Source: Candidatus Flavonifractor merdavium (GTDB lineage Bacteria; Bacillota; Clostridia; Oscillospirales; Oscillospiraceae). Taken from it: 64,000 nt of DNA. The notes beneath the pieces are model-generated. The model ran no database searches. It saw only the letters and a list, made by a program, of their open reading frames with translations, and was not told the origin of the DNA. This document shows, in pieces, positions 50,266 to 58,800 of this stretch. Numbering within the stretch: the stretch's first letter is position 1; each line of letters begins with the position of its first letter. Where the stretch lies: NCBI GenBank assembly GCA_019119335.1, contig DWXF01000017.1, forward strand, positions 1 to 64,000. Direction: 5' to 3'. The position numbers and the translations under genes were made by a program.

Positions 50266-51588
50266 GTGAGAGATAAGGGCTGTTTTCATAACTTTATCAA
50301 GTATTCGTCCCTGAACGTGCTGGGGATGCTGGGGCTGTCCTGCTACATTCTGGCCGATACCTTTTTCATTGCCAACGCGCTGGGCAGCAGGGGACTGACC
50401 GCCCTCAATCTGGCCATCCCCATATACAGCTTTGTCCATGGCTGCGGTCTGATGATCGGCATGGGCGGCGGGATCCGGTTTGCCATCCGGAAGTGCCAGG
50501 GGGAGCGGAGAGAGTCCGACGTGATTTTCAGCCACGCAGTTGGCCTGGCTGTGGGGTTGGCGGTGTGCTTTCTGCTGGCGGGCCTGCTGCTGTCCGGCCG
50601 GATCGTGGCCCTGCTGGGGGCGGACCGGAGCATCTTTGACATGACCCGGATCTATGTCCGCATGGTGCTGCTGTTTTCCCCCCTGTTTCTGCTCAACAAC
50701 GTGCTGCTGGCCTTTGTCCGCAACGACGGGGCGCCCCAGCGGTCCATGGCCGCCATGGTGGGGGGCAGCCTGTCCAATGTGGTGCTGGACTATGTGTTCC
50801 TCTTTCCGTGCCGCATGGGGATGTTTGGCGCGGTACTGGCCACGGGGCTGGCGCCGGTGGTCAGTATGCTGATCCTGTCCCCCCATATGCTCCGGAGGCG
50901 GAATAGCTTCCATCTGGTGCGGTGCCGGTGGAGCCGGACGGTGACCGCCGGGATCCTCTCCGGCGGCGTGCCCTCCCTGATCACGGAGGTGTCCGCCGGG
51001 GTGGTGATCCTGGTGTTCAACGGGATTCTGCTGGCCATGCAGGGGAACGTGGGGGTGGCGGCCTATGGGGTGATAGCCAACCTCTCCCTGGTGGTGACGG
51101 CCATCTACACCGGAATCGGACAGGGGATCCAGCCCATCCTCAGCAGCAGCTTCGGCGCGGGCAACCGGGAGGATGTGCGCAGGCTGCTGCGGTACGCCCT
51201 GACCGCCATGCTGCTGCTGTCGGCGGTGCTGTACGGGGTAGTGTGGTGCGGGGCCTCCCCCATCGCCGCCGCCTTCAACAGCGAGGGCGACCGCCTGCTG
51301 CAGGCCTTTGCCGAGGAGGGGCTGAAGCTCTATTTTATCGCTTGCCCCTTTGCGGGCTTCAATATCATCCTGGCGGTCTATTTCGCCGCCACGGAATACG
51401 CCCATCCCGCCCGGGTCATCTCCCTGCTGCGGGGCTTTGTCCTGATCCTTCCCATAGCCTTTGCTCTGTCCGCCGGATTTGGCATGACCGGGGTGTGGTG
51501 CGCCGTCCCCGTTACCGAGGCCCTTGTGGCCGGGGTGGGGGCGCTATATTGGCGCAGAGGAGACCGGCAGACGCTTGTCCGGGCATAG
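50266..51588 (+). CDS. MATE-family multidrug/cation antiporter
   Basis: 440 residues with about twelve membrane helices in two related halves, the MATE layout; typical segments are SCYILADTFFIANALGSRGL and VAAYGVIANLSLVV with TGIGQGIQPILSSSFGAG. Exports cationic compounds using a Na+ or H+ gradient. GTG start at 50266 behind AGGTGA. Expression is probably controlled through the leader hairpins. Confidence 0.88.
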   Translation: MRDKGCFHNFIKYSSLNVLGMLGLSCYILADTFFIANALGSRGLTALNLAIPIYSFVHGCGLMIGMGGGIRFAIRKCQGERRESDVIFSHAVGLAVGLAVCFLLAGLLLSGRIVALLGADRSIFDMTRIYVRMVLLFSPLFLLNNVLLAFVRNDGAPQRSMAAMVGGSLSNVVLDYVFLFPCRMGMFGAVLATGLAPVVSMLILSPHMLRRRNSFHLVRCRWSRTVTAGILSGGVPSLITEVSAGVVILVFNGILLAMQGNVGVAAYGVIANLSLVVTAIYTGIGQGIQPILSSSFGAGNREDVRRLLRYALTAMLLLSAVLYGVVWCGASPIAAAFNSEGDRLLQAFAEEGLKLYFIACPFAGFNIILAVYFAATEYAHPARVISLLRGFVLILPIAFALSAGFGMTGVWCAVPVTEALVAGVGALYWRRGDRQTLVRA

Positions 51589-51624
51589 GAAATATGCTAC
51601 ACTGGGCGAAAAGGGGGGAGAGAC

Positions 51625-53697
51625 ATGCCGCTGCGCCTGACTGACAGCCTGCGGACCCTGCCGGGGGTGGGCCCGGCCCGGGCCGGGAGCCTGGAGAAGC
51701 TGGGTTTGAAGACGGTGGAGGACCTGCTGGGCTACTATCCCCGCGGCTATGAGGACCGGCGGCTGGCGGCCACCATTGCCTCCGCCCCGGCGGACGTGCC
51801 GGTGTGCCTCACCCTGATGGTGGCGGAGGAGCCCCGGCTCTCCCGCATCCGCCGCGGGCTGGAGCTGGTGAAGGTGCGCCTGGTGGACGACACCGGCAGC
51901 CTCACTGCCACCTTTTTCAACCAGAGCTATCTGAAAAACGCCCTGCGGGAGGGAGAGACCTACGTCTGCTTCGGCCGGGTGGAGGGGACCTCCAACCGCA
52001 AGCAGATGACCAACCCGGTGTGCGAGCGGGCGGACCGGGTGAAGTACAACGGGCGGATCCTGCCGGTGTACCACCTGACTCACGGCATTTCCAACAACTT
52101 TCTGGCGGGGCTGGCCCTGCAGTGTGTGGAGGACTGTGCCGGCCAGGTGGAGGAGGCCCTGCCCCACCACCTGCGGCAGGCCCACGCCCTGGCCACGGCG
52201 GAATTTGCCTGCCGGAACATCCATTTTCCCAAGGATGAGACCGCTCTGGAGCTGGCCCGCCGCCGGCTGATCTTTGAGGAGCTGTTCTCCCTCACCTGCG
52301 GCATGGCCCTGCTCCGCCACCGGCGGGACCGGGCGGCGGGGCGCACCTTCCGCATTCCGGCTGTGGAAGATTTTCTGGCCCTGCTGCCCTTCGACCTTAC
52401 CGGGGCCCAGCGGCGGGTGATGGAGGAGATGGCCGCCGACCTGTCTTCCGGTGTGCCCATGAACCGGCTGGTCCAGGGGGATGTGGGCTCGGGCAAGACC
52501 ATGCTGGCGGCCTACGGCGCCTGGGTGACGGCGAAAAACGGCTGCCAGTGTGCCCTGATGGCCCCCACCGAGCTGCTGGCCGAGCAGCATTACCGCTCTC
52601 TGGCCCCCCTGCTGGGGCAGGCGGGGCTGCGGGTGGGCCTGCTCACCGGGGCGGTGAAGGGAAAGGCCCGGAAGGAGCTGTACGCCGCCCTGGAGGAGGG
52701 GACCATGGACCTGGTGATCGGCACCCACGCCCTTATCAGCGAGGGGGTGGCCTTTGCCAACCTGGGGCTGGTGGTCACCGACGAGCAGCACCGCTTCGGC
52801 GTGGCCCAGCGGGCGGCTCTGGCCGCCAAGGCGGCGGTACCCCCCCATGTGCTGGTCATGTCGGCCACCCCCATTCCCCGCACCCTGTCCCTGGTGATCT
52901 ACGGAGACCTGGAGGTATCGGTGGTGGACGAGCTGCCCCCCGGCCGCAGTCCGGTGGCTACCTACGTGGTGGGGGAGGACAAGCGGCAGCGGATGTACAA
53001 CTTCGTCCGCAAGCTGGTGGGAGAGGGCCGGCAGGCCTATATGGTCTGCCCCGCCGTGGAGGAAGGGGAGGATGGTGAGGTCGGCCAGAGCCTGGACCTG
53101 AAGGCCGCCGTATCTTATGCCAACACCCTCCAGACCCAGGTGTTTCCCGACCTGCGGGTGGGTCTGGTCCACGGGAAGATGAAGAGCAGGGAGAAGGAGG
53201 CGGTGATGACCGCCTTTGCCGCCGGGGAGCTGGACGTGCTGGTGTCCACCACCGTCATCGAGGTGGGGGTGGATGTGCCCAACGCCGCTCTGATGGTGGT
53301 GGAGAACGCCGACCGGTTCGGTCTCAGCCAGCTCCACCAGCTCCGGGGCCGGGTGGGCCGGGGGAGGCACCAGTCCTACTGCGTGCTGGTCACCGCCACC
53401 CGCAACCCCGACAGCCGGGAGCGGCTGCGGGTCTTGTCAAAAACCAATGACGGGTTTAAAATAGCCGAGGAAGATCTGCGCCTCCGGGGTCCCGGCGACT
53501 TTTTCGGGGAGCGGCAGCACGGCCTGCCCCAGCTGTCCATCGCCGATCTGACGGGGGACATGCGGGTGCTGAAGCAGGCCCAGGGGGCGGCGGAGGAGCT
53601 GCTGCGCTCCGACCCGGACCTGAGCCGGCCGGAGCATGCCGGACTGCTGGAGCGGGTACGCAGGCTCTTTGCCGACCACGGCGATATGTTTAACTGA
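51625..53697 (+). CDS. recG: ATP-dependent DNA helicase RecG
   Basis: Branch-migration helicase for stalled forks and Holliday junctions. 690 residues. An N-terminal wedge/OB domain is followed by helicase motifs: QGDVGSGKT near residue 288 (motif I), DEQHRFG at 386 (DEQH box), SATPIPRT (motif III), STTVIEVGVDVPNA and QLRGRVGRG (motif VI). ATG at 51625 behind GGGGGAGAG. 36 nt after the MATE gene, so possibly co-transcribed. Confidence 0.96.
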   Translation: MPLRLTDSLRTLPGVGPARAGSLEKLGLKTVEDLLGYYPRGYEDRRLAATIASAPADVPVCLTLMVAEEPRLSRIRRGLELVKVRLVDDTGSLTATFFNQSYLKNALREGETYVCFGRVEGTSNRKQMTNPVCERADRVKYNGRILPVYHLTHGISNNFLAGLALQCVEDCAGQVEEALPHHLRQAHALATAEFACRNIHFPKDETALELARRRLIFEELFSLTCGMALLRHRRDRAAGRTFRIPAVEDFLALLPFDLTGAQRRVMEEMAADLSSGVPMNRLVQGDVGSGKTMLAAYGAWVTAKNGCQCALMAPTELLAEQHYRSLAPLLGQAGLRVGLLTGAVKGKARKELYAALEEGTMDLVIGTHALISEGVAFANLGLVVTDEQHRFGVAQRAALAAKAAVPPHVLVMSATPIPRTLSLVIYGDLEVSVVDELPPGRSPVATYVVGEDKRQRMYNFVRKLVGEGRQAYMVCPAVEEGEDGEVGQSLDLKAAVSYANTLQTQVFPDLRVGLVHGKMKSREKEAVMTAFAAGELDVLVSTTVIEVGVDVPNAALMVVENADRFGLSQLHQLRGRVGRGRHQSYCVLVTATRNPDSRERLRVLSKTNDGFKIAEEDLRLRGPGDFFGERQHGLPQLSIADLTGDMRVLKQAQGAAEELLRSDPDLSRPEHAGLLERVRRLFADHGDMFN

Positions 53698-53717
53698 CAA
53701 AGGAATGAGACAAGACC

Positions 53718-54107
53718 ATGGACAGAATGGAAGAGACCAGGGCCCTGCGGGCCAGGATGGATGTGCATTACAACTGCTGCCAGTCGGTGCTGGTGCCCTT
53801 TTGCAGGGAATGCGGCCTGAGCCATGAGCAGGCCTATCAGCTGGGGGCCCATTTCGGCTCCGGCATGCGGCACGGCTCCACCTGCGGGGCGGTAACCGGG
53901 GCCCTGATGGTGCTGGGCCTGACCGGCCAGGGGCAGGAGGCATCCAACCTCCTGCTGCGGAAGTTCCGGGAAAAGAATCAGGTGCTGGACTGCGCCGGGC
54001 TGCTGGCTCTGGCCAAGGAGCGGGGCGAGGTACGCAAGCCCCACTGTGACCGGATGGTATATGACGCGGTGGAGCTGCTGGAGGAGCTGCTGCCCGACCG
54101 GATGTGA
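53718..54107 (+). CDS. C-GCAxxG-C-C family redox/metal protein
   Basis: 129 residues. The N-terminal YNCCQSVLVPFCRECGL, mid AHFGSGMRHGSTCGAVTGALMVLGL and late CDRMV segments give the family's spaced cysteines; here the GCA motif reads as the variant TCGAVTG. The family is often tied to electron transfer or selenium/sulfur metabolism, with no settled function. Starts 20 nt after recG. Confidence 0.8.
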   Translation: MDRMEETRALRARMDVHYNCCQSVLVPFCRECGLSHEQAYQLGAHFGSGMRHGSTCGAVTGALMVLGLTGQGQEASNLLLRKFREKNQVLDCAGLLALAKERGEVRKPHCDRMVYDAVELLEELLPDRM

Positions 54108-54115
54108 GCAATAAA

Positions 54116-54148
54116 GACGCCCCCCGCGCCAACGGCGCGGGGGGCGTC
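54116..54148. terminator. Bidirectional terminator
   Basis: A perfect 15-bp stem (GACGCCCCCCGCGCC and complement) with AAC loop; TTTATT follows on the minus strand. Separates convergent genes. Confidence 0.85.
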
Positions 54149-54159
54149 TGTTGTATGGG

Positions 54160-55560
54160 TTATCTGTGGCGGCGGGAGCCGGTATACCGGGAACGGCGGC
54201 CGCCTCCGCTGTGGGAGCCGTAGCGGCCCCGCCGGCTTCCGAAGAGCAGCCGGCGCAGCACCAGAAAGACCACCAGTATCAGGATTGCTACCAGCAGCAC
54301 CTTCACCCACAGCTGGCCAAAGAACTTTTCCAGCCGGTCAAGCCGGTAGAGCCAGGGATCCCGCTCCACCGAGATGCTGGCCACCAGGGGCAGGGTGCCG
54401 TAGGTCTGGCCGTTGAAGGAGACCGAGATGGCGCCCAGCTGCTGGCCCTGCTCTACCGGGGCCTCCACGCTTTTGGCGTTGAGGGTGTAGTCGTATTTCA
54501 GATCCTCCGTGGAGACGTCGTTGGGCAGCAGGGCGGAAATCTCTCCCTGAGGGGCCAGGGTGACGTAGTTGGTGTCCTTGCCCAGGGTGACCTCCACCTC
54601 CGGGATGTCCCGCTTGGTGCCGTCCAGCATGACTTGGCGGGAGAAGTTGTTGAACCCCCACTCCAGCAGGCGGCTGGATTCGCTGAAGTAGGTATATCCG
54701 GCGCTGCCGGTGGCCCCTTCCTCCCGCTCACAGCCCATGACCACCGAGATCAGGTTCCGGTCCTCCTTGGTGGCGGAGGCTGCCAGGCAATAGCCCGCCT
54801 CCGGGGTGGAGCCGGTCTTGATGCCGGTGGCGTAGCGGTACAGGTAGCCCGTGATCCGGAAGTTGGAGATCAGGGCGTTGGTGGAGCGGATGATGCGCTC
54901 CTCCGGGTGCAGGTTGGTGGCGGGCATGGTGTAATTGAGGGAGGAGACGATGGTGCGGAAGGTCTCGTGCTTCATGGCCTCCTTGCTCATCAGGTACACG
55001 TCGTAGGCGGTGGTGTAGTGGTTGTCGTCGTGGTAGCCGTGGGTGTTGGCAAAGTGGGTGCCCGTCATCCCCAGCTCGGCCGCCCGCTGGTTCATCAGCT
55101 CCACAAAGCTGGCCACATCCCCGCTCACCGCCTCCGCCATTACGTTGCAGGCCTCATTGGCCGAGGGCAGCAGGGCGGCGTACAGCAGGTCGATGATCCG
55201 GATCTCCTCCCCCGCCTTGATGTCGGCGGTGGAGGCGTTGTCCCCGATGCCGGTGTGGATGGCCTGGCTGGCGGTGACGGTCTGCTCCAGGGTCAGCTGC
55301 CCGGCGTCCACCGCCTCCAGAGTGAGCAGGCAGGTCATCACCTTGGTGATGGAGGCGGGGTACATCTTCTCATGGGCGTTGAGCTCGTAGAGAATTTCGT
55401 CGGTGTCCGGGTCCACCAGGACGGCGGCCTTGGCGTCCACCACCATGCTGTCCAGGATGGCGCTGCCGCTGCTCTCCCCGGCGGCCAGGGCAAAGGGTGA
55501 GGCCAGGGAGAGGGCCAGGAGAAGGGTCAGAAAGAGAGAGAGCAGTCTGGATTTTTTCAT
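54160..55560 (-). CDS. D-alanyl-D-alanine carboxypeptidase (DacA/DacF type) with C-terminal membrane helix
   Basis: 466 residues. Signal peptide about 1-27; active-site triads S70-I-T-K73, S133-A-N135 and K248-T-G250 are all intact. After the PBP5-type beta domain there is a true membrane helix (about 418-440) and a basic Arg/Gly/Ser tail (for example GSRRGRYGSHSGGGRR), instead of the usual amphipathic anchor. Removes the terminal D-Ala from wall pentapeptides. ATG at 55560, with GGAG 7 nt upstream. Divergent from comEA. Confidence 0.9.
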   Translation of the reverse strand: MKKSRLLSLFLTLLLALSLASPFALAAGESSGSAILDSMVVDAKAAVLVDPDTDEILYELNAHEKMYPASITKVMTCLLTLEAVDAGQLTLEQTVTASQAIHTGIGDNASTADIKAGEEIRIIDLLYAALLPSANEACNVMAEAVSGDVASFVELMNQRAAELGMTGTHFANTHGYHDDNHYTTAYDVYLMSKEAMKHETFRTIVSSLNYTMPATNLHPEERIIRSTNALISNFRITGYLYRYATGIKTGSTPEAGYCLAASATKEDRNLISVVMGCEREEGATGSAGYTYFSESSRLLEWGFNNFSRQVMLDGTKRDIPEVEVTLGKDTNYVTLAPQGEISALLPNDVSTEDLKYDYTLNAKSVEAPVEQGQQLGAISVSFNGQTYGTLPLVASISVERDPWLYRLDRLEKFFGQLWVKVLLVAILILVVFLVLRRLLFGSRRGRYGSHSGGGRRSRYTGSRRHR

Positions 55561-55654
55561 AGGAAACTCCATTTAAGTATGATATAATAACGTTGTATAT
55601 TTGATTATACCAGACCCCACACTGGGACGCAACGGGGGAGAAGGTTACAAAATC

Positions 55655-56083
55655 ATGAAGATTTCGAAAGTGGAATTTGCCGCGGTTCTCCTGGCGGCGG
55701 TCTTTCTGGCCTTTACCGGCGGCTGGTTTCTCCGCGGGACCACCCAGGCCCGGCCGGTGTGGGTGGAGACCGAGCGTACGCTGGCCCAGGAGACGCCCAT
55801 CGTGCTTACCCCGCCGCCCACAGAGACGGCGGCGCCGTCAGCCGCCCCGACTGCCGCCAGCGCCGGGACGGGGAAGGTGGATCTGAATACCGCCACGGCG
55901 GAGGAGCTGATGACCCTGCCGGGCATCGGAGAGAAGCGGGCGGCGGATATCATTGCTTACCGGGAGGCAAACGGCCCCTTCCGCATCCCGGAGGATCTGA
56001 CCCGGGTCAGCGGCATCGGGGAGGGGATCCTGGCCGGGCTGATCGACCAGGTTAAGGTTTCACAAGAGGAGGAAACGCCTTGA
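55655..56083 (+). CDS. comEA: ComEA-like helix-hairpin-helix DNA-binding protein
   Basis: 142 residues. One N-terminal membrane helix (about 8-26), a Pro/Thr/Ala linker, and a helix-hairpin-helix domain (VDLNTATAEELMTLPGIGEK and VSGIGEGILAGL) as in the competence DNA receptor ComEA, which binds incoming DNA at the outer membrane face. It lacks the larger N-terminal part of Bacillus ComEA. No comEC follows; instead the stop overlaps a response-regulator start. ATG at 55655 behind GGGGGAGAAGG. Confidence 0.85.
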   Translation: MKISKVEFAAVLLAAVFLAFTGGWFLRGTTQARPVWVETERTLAQETPIVLTPPPTETAAPSAAPTAASAGTGKVDLNTATAEELMTLPGIGEKRAADIIAYREANGPFRIPEDLTRVSGIGEGILAGLIDQVKVSQEEETP

Positions 56084-56766
56084 AAATATTGGTAGTAGAT
56101 GACGAGCGGGTGCTGGTCAAGGGCATCAAATTCAACCTGGAGAGCGAGGGCTACCAGGTGGAGGCGGGGTACGACGGGGAGCAGGCGGTGGAGCTGGCCC
56201 GGAGCGGCGGCTTTGACCTGATCATCCTGGACCTGATGATGCCCAAAATCGACGGGCTTCAGGCCTGTATGCGTATCCGGGAGTTTTCCAATGTGCCCAT
56301 CATCATGCTCACCGCCCGCAGCGAGGACGCCGACAAGATCATCGGCTTTGAGTGCGGGGCGGACGACTATATCACCAAGCCCTTCAACATCCTGGAGCTG
56401 AAGGCCCGGGTGCGGGCCCTGCTCCGCCGGGCGGGGATGGCGGCCCAGCAGAGCGGCGCGGGGAGCAAGCTGACCATGGGCCACATCGTGCTGGACCCGG
56501 ACGCCCGGGCCGCCTGGAAGGACGGCAAGAGCGTGGACCTGACCGCCAAGGAATTTGACCTGATGGAACTGCTCATGCGCAATCCCGGCCGGGTGTACAG
56601 CCGGGAGAACCTGCTCAACGTGGTGTGGGGCTACGAATATGCCGGGGATTACCGGACGGTGGACGTCCATGTCCGCCGCCTGCGGGAGAAGCTGGAGCTG
56701 GACCCCGCCAATCCCGAGTATATCCTCACCAAGTGGGGCGTGGGCTACTATCTGAAAAATGGATAA
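56080..56766 (+). CDS. OmpR/PhoB-type response regulator
   Basis: 228 residues. Receiver domain with the phospho-acceptor Asp51 (LIILDLMMPKIDG), acidic D7-D8 and the Lys of TKPFN; a winged-helix DNA-binding domain ends with RTVDVHVRRLREKLE. TTG start at 56080, overlapping the comEA stop and preceded by GAGGAGG. Overlaps the kinase gene by 8 nt, so the two form a two-component pair. Confidence 0.95.
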   Translation: MKILVVDDERVLVKGIKFNLESEGYQVEAGYDGEQAVELARSGGFDLIILDLMMPKIDGLQACMRIREFSNVPIIMLTARSEDADKIIGFECGADDYITKPFNILELKARVRALLRRAGMAAQQSGAGSKLTMGHIVLDPDARAAWKDGKSVDLTAKEFDLMELLMRNPGRVYSRENLLNVVWGYEYAGDYRTVDVHVRRLREKLELDPANPEYILTKWGVGYYLKNG

Positions 56767-58219
56767 GCGGGAAACCCAGGGCCGTCGTGTGCCCTTCTGG
56801 CGCTCTCTGCAGACCAAGTACGCCCTGACCTATGTGGTGATCGTGGCGGCGGTGGTGGTGCTGCTGAACACCTATCCGGTGGTGGTATCCCAGAATCTGG
56901 CCTACCGCTCCAAGCGGACCTCCATGCAGAATCAGGCCTCGGTGCTGGCCTCCGCCCTGGCCACCGGGCCGGAGGCCCTGACCGCCGACAGCGCCACCCG
57001 GACGGTCAACCTGCTTCTGGGCAGCCTGGGGGTAAACCGGGTGGTGGTGACCGATCCCGCCGGCCGGGTGCTGTGCGACGTGCGGGACGGGGTCCAGCAG
57101 ACCGACACCGTGGGGCAGTACGCCCTGTTCTGGGAGGCGGTCACCGCCCTCAAGGGCAACAACGTGTTCCGGGGGGATTGCGCCGACGGGGTCTTTTACA
57201 GCTGGGCGGCGGTGCCCGTCACCTACCGCTCCATGACCCAGGGGGCGGTCTATCTCTACGAATATGATGCCGAGCAAGGGGCCATGCTCCAGGGCATCCA
57301 GAACAACCTGCGCACCATTTCCATTGTCATCGCCCTGGTGACTCTGGTGATGGGTGTGGTGTTCTCCAAGGCTCTCACCCGGCGGATCGCCCAGCTGCTC
57401 AGCGCCATCCATACCGTGCGGGAAGGGGAGTACAGCCACCGGGTGGACATGCGGGGGGGCGACGAACTCAGCCGCCTGGCCGACGAGTTCAACGAGCTCA
57501 CCGGCCGGCTCCAGACCACCGAGGAGGTGCGCCGCCGGTTTGTGTCCGACGCCTCCCATGAGCTCAAGACCCCGCTGGCCTCCATCCGCCTGCTCACCGA
57601 CTCCATCCTCCAGGCCGACCATATGGACAGCGAAACCGCCCGGGAGTTTTTGATCGACATCGGGGAGGAGGCCGAGCGGCTCACCCGCATCACCGAAAAG
57701 CTGCTCACCCTCACCCGGCTGGACACCGCCCATGAGGTCCAGACTGTGCCGGTGGACGTAGGGACGGTGGTGCGCCGGGTGGAGCACATGCTCACCCCCC
57801 TGGCCCAGGCGGCGGAGGTGAAGCTGGAGCTCTCCCTCCAGAGCGGCTGTGTGATCCGGGCCACCGAGGACGATCTGTACCAGGTGGCCTTCAACCTGAT
57901 GGAAAACGCGGTGAAGTACAACCTGCCCGGCGGGACGGTCATCGTCACCCTGTTTACGGAGGGGAATACGGTATGCCTGCGGGTGGAGGACACCGGCGTG
58001 GGCATACCGGAGGCCGATCTGCCCAAGATCTTTGACCGGTTCTACCGGGTGGACAAGGCCCGCTCCCGGGCGGCGGGGGGCACCGGACTGGGGCTGTCCA
58101 TCGTCCGGGATACCGTGCGGCAGCACGGCGGCACCATCACCGCCCGCCGTCGGGAACCGGAGGGCACCTGCTTTGAGGCGCGCTTTGCCCGCTGGCGGGA
58201 GGAGGGAGAGAAGGAATGA
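56759..58219 (+). CDS. Membrane sensor histidine kinase
   Basis: 486 residues. First membrane helix about 19-40, a ~135-residue extracytoplasmic sensor, second helix about 182-205, HAMP, HisKA with phospho-acceptor His267 (SDASHELKTPLASIRLL), and a HATPase domain with N box MENAVKYN and G boxes DTGVGIP and GGTGLGLSIV. Partner of the upstream regulator; its stop overlaps the GerMN lipoprotein start. Confidence 0.94.
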   Translation: MDKRETQGRRVPFWRSLQTKYALTYVVIVAAVVVLLNTYPVVVSQNLAYRSKRTSMQNQASVLASALATGPEALTADSATRTVNLLLGSLGVNRVVVTDPAGRVLCDVRDGVQQTDTVGQYALFWEAVTALKGNNVFRGDCADGVFYSWAAVPVTYRSMTQGAVYLYEYDAEQGAMLQGIQNNLRTISIVIALVTLVMGVVFSKALTRRIAQLLSAIHTVREGEYSHRVDMRGGDELSRLADEFNELTGRLQTTEEVRRRFVSDASHELKTPLASIRLLTDSILQADHMDSETAREFLIDIGEEAERLTRITEKLLTLTRLDTAHEVQTVPVDVGTVVRRVEHMLTPLAQAAEVKLELSLQSGCVIRATEDDLYQVAFNLMENAVKYNLPGGTVIVTLFTEGNTVCLRVEDTGVGIPEADLPKIFDRFYRVDKARSRAAGGTGLGLSIVRDTVRQHGGTITARRREPEGTCFEARFARWREEGEKE

Positions 58220-58716
58220 GAAAACGGGTGCTGTCCTCTCTTGCTCTCTGCCTGCTGATGGTGGGCCTGTGGGGCTGCTCCCAGCGGAGCGGCGGAGGCA
58301 AGGCGGGAGATTATCAGATTTATTATTCAGCCCTGTCCAACCAGAACGCTCCCCTAGCGGTGGAGTGTGAGACCTGGACTCCGGAGGCGGGGGAGCAGAT
58401 TATCCCCGGCCTGCTGGAGGCTCTGCTGGCCGGTCCCACAGACCCGGAGCTGGCCTCCCCCTTTCCCGACGGTACCCGCCTGCTGGGCTGGACGCTGGAG
58501 GAGGGGTGTCTCCGGCTGGACCTGTCGGAGCAGTACGGTGATCTGACGGGGATTGACCTGACAGTGGCAGACTGCTGTCTGTCCCTCACCCTCTGTCAGG
58601 CGGAGGGAGTAGAGTCGGTGTATGTGACGGTGGAGGGGAGCGAGATCCCCTACCGCCCCATCCAGCAGCTGACCGAGACCGACATTCTGACAGCTGCCCA
58701 TGAGGCGGGGGCCTAG
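58216..58716 (+). CDS. GerMN-domain lipoprotein
   Basis: 166 residues. A lipobox ends in Cys21 (MVGLWGC), so it is a lipid-anchored surface protein. A single GerMN domain fills the rest (IIPGLLEALLAGPTDPEL; SEQYGDLTGIDLTVADCCLS). GerMN is found in spore-germination GerM and in LpqB. Coupled to the histidine kinase by ATGA, so it probably tunes or reports on the kinase. Confidence 0.85.
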   Translation: MRKRVLSSLALCLLMVGLWGCSQRSGGGKAGDYQIYYSALSNQNAPLAVECETWTPEAGEQIIPGLLEALLAGPTDPELASPFPDGTRLLGWTLEEGCLRLDLSEQYGDLTGIDLTVADCCLSLTLCQAEGVESVYVTVEGSEIPYRPIQQLTETDILTAAHEAGA

Positions 58717-58725
58717 GCTCCTCCC

Positions 58726-58754
58726 TTGACAAGGCAGGCTGCCGGGTGTAACAT
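58726..58754 (+). promoter_or_regulatory. Promoter of metY
   Basis: TTGACA (58726-58731), 17 bases, TAACAT (58749-58754). The leader is about 40 nt, too short for a T-box or SAM riboswitch. Confidence 0.75.
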
Positions 58755-58800
58755 ACATCATTATTGCATAGATATCCAGACAGAAAGGAAGTTCAGACCC

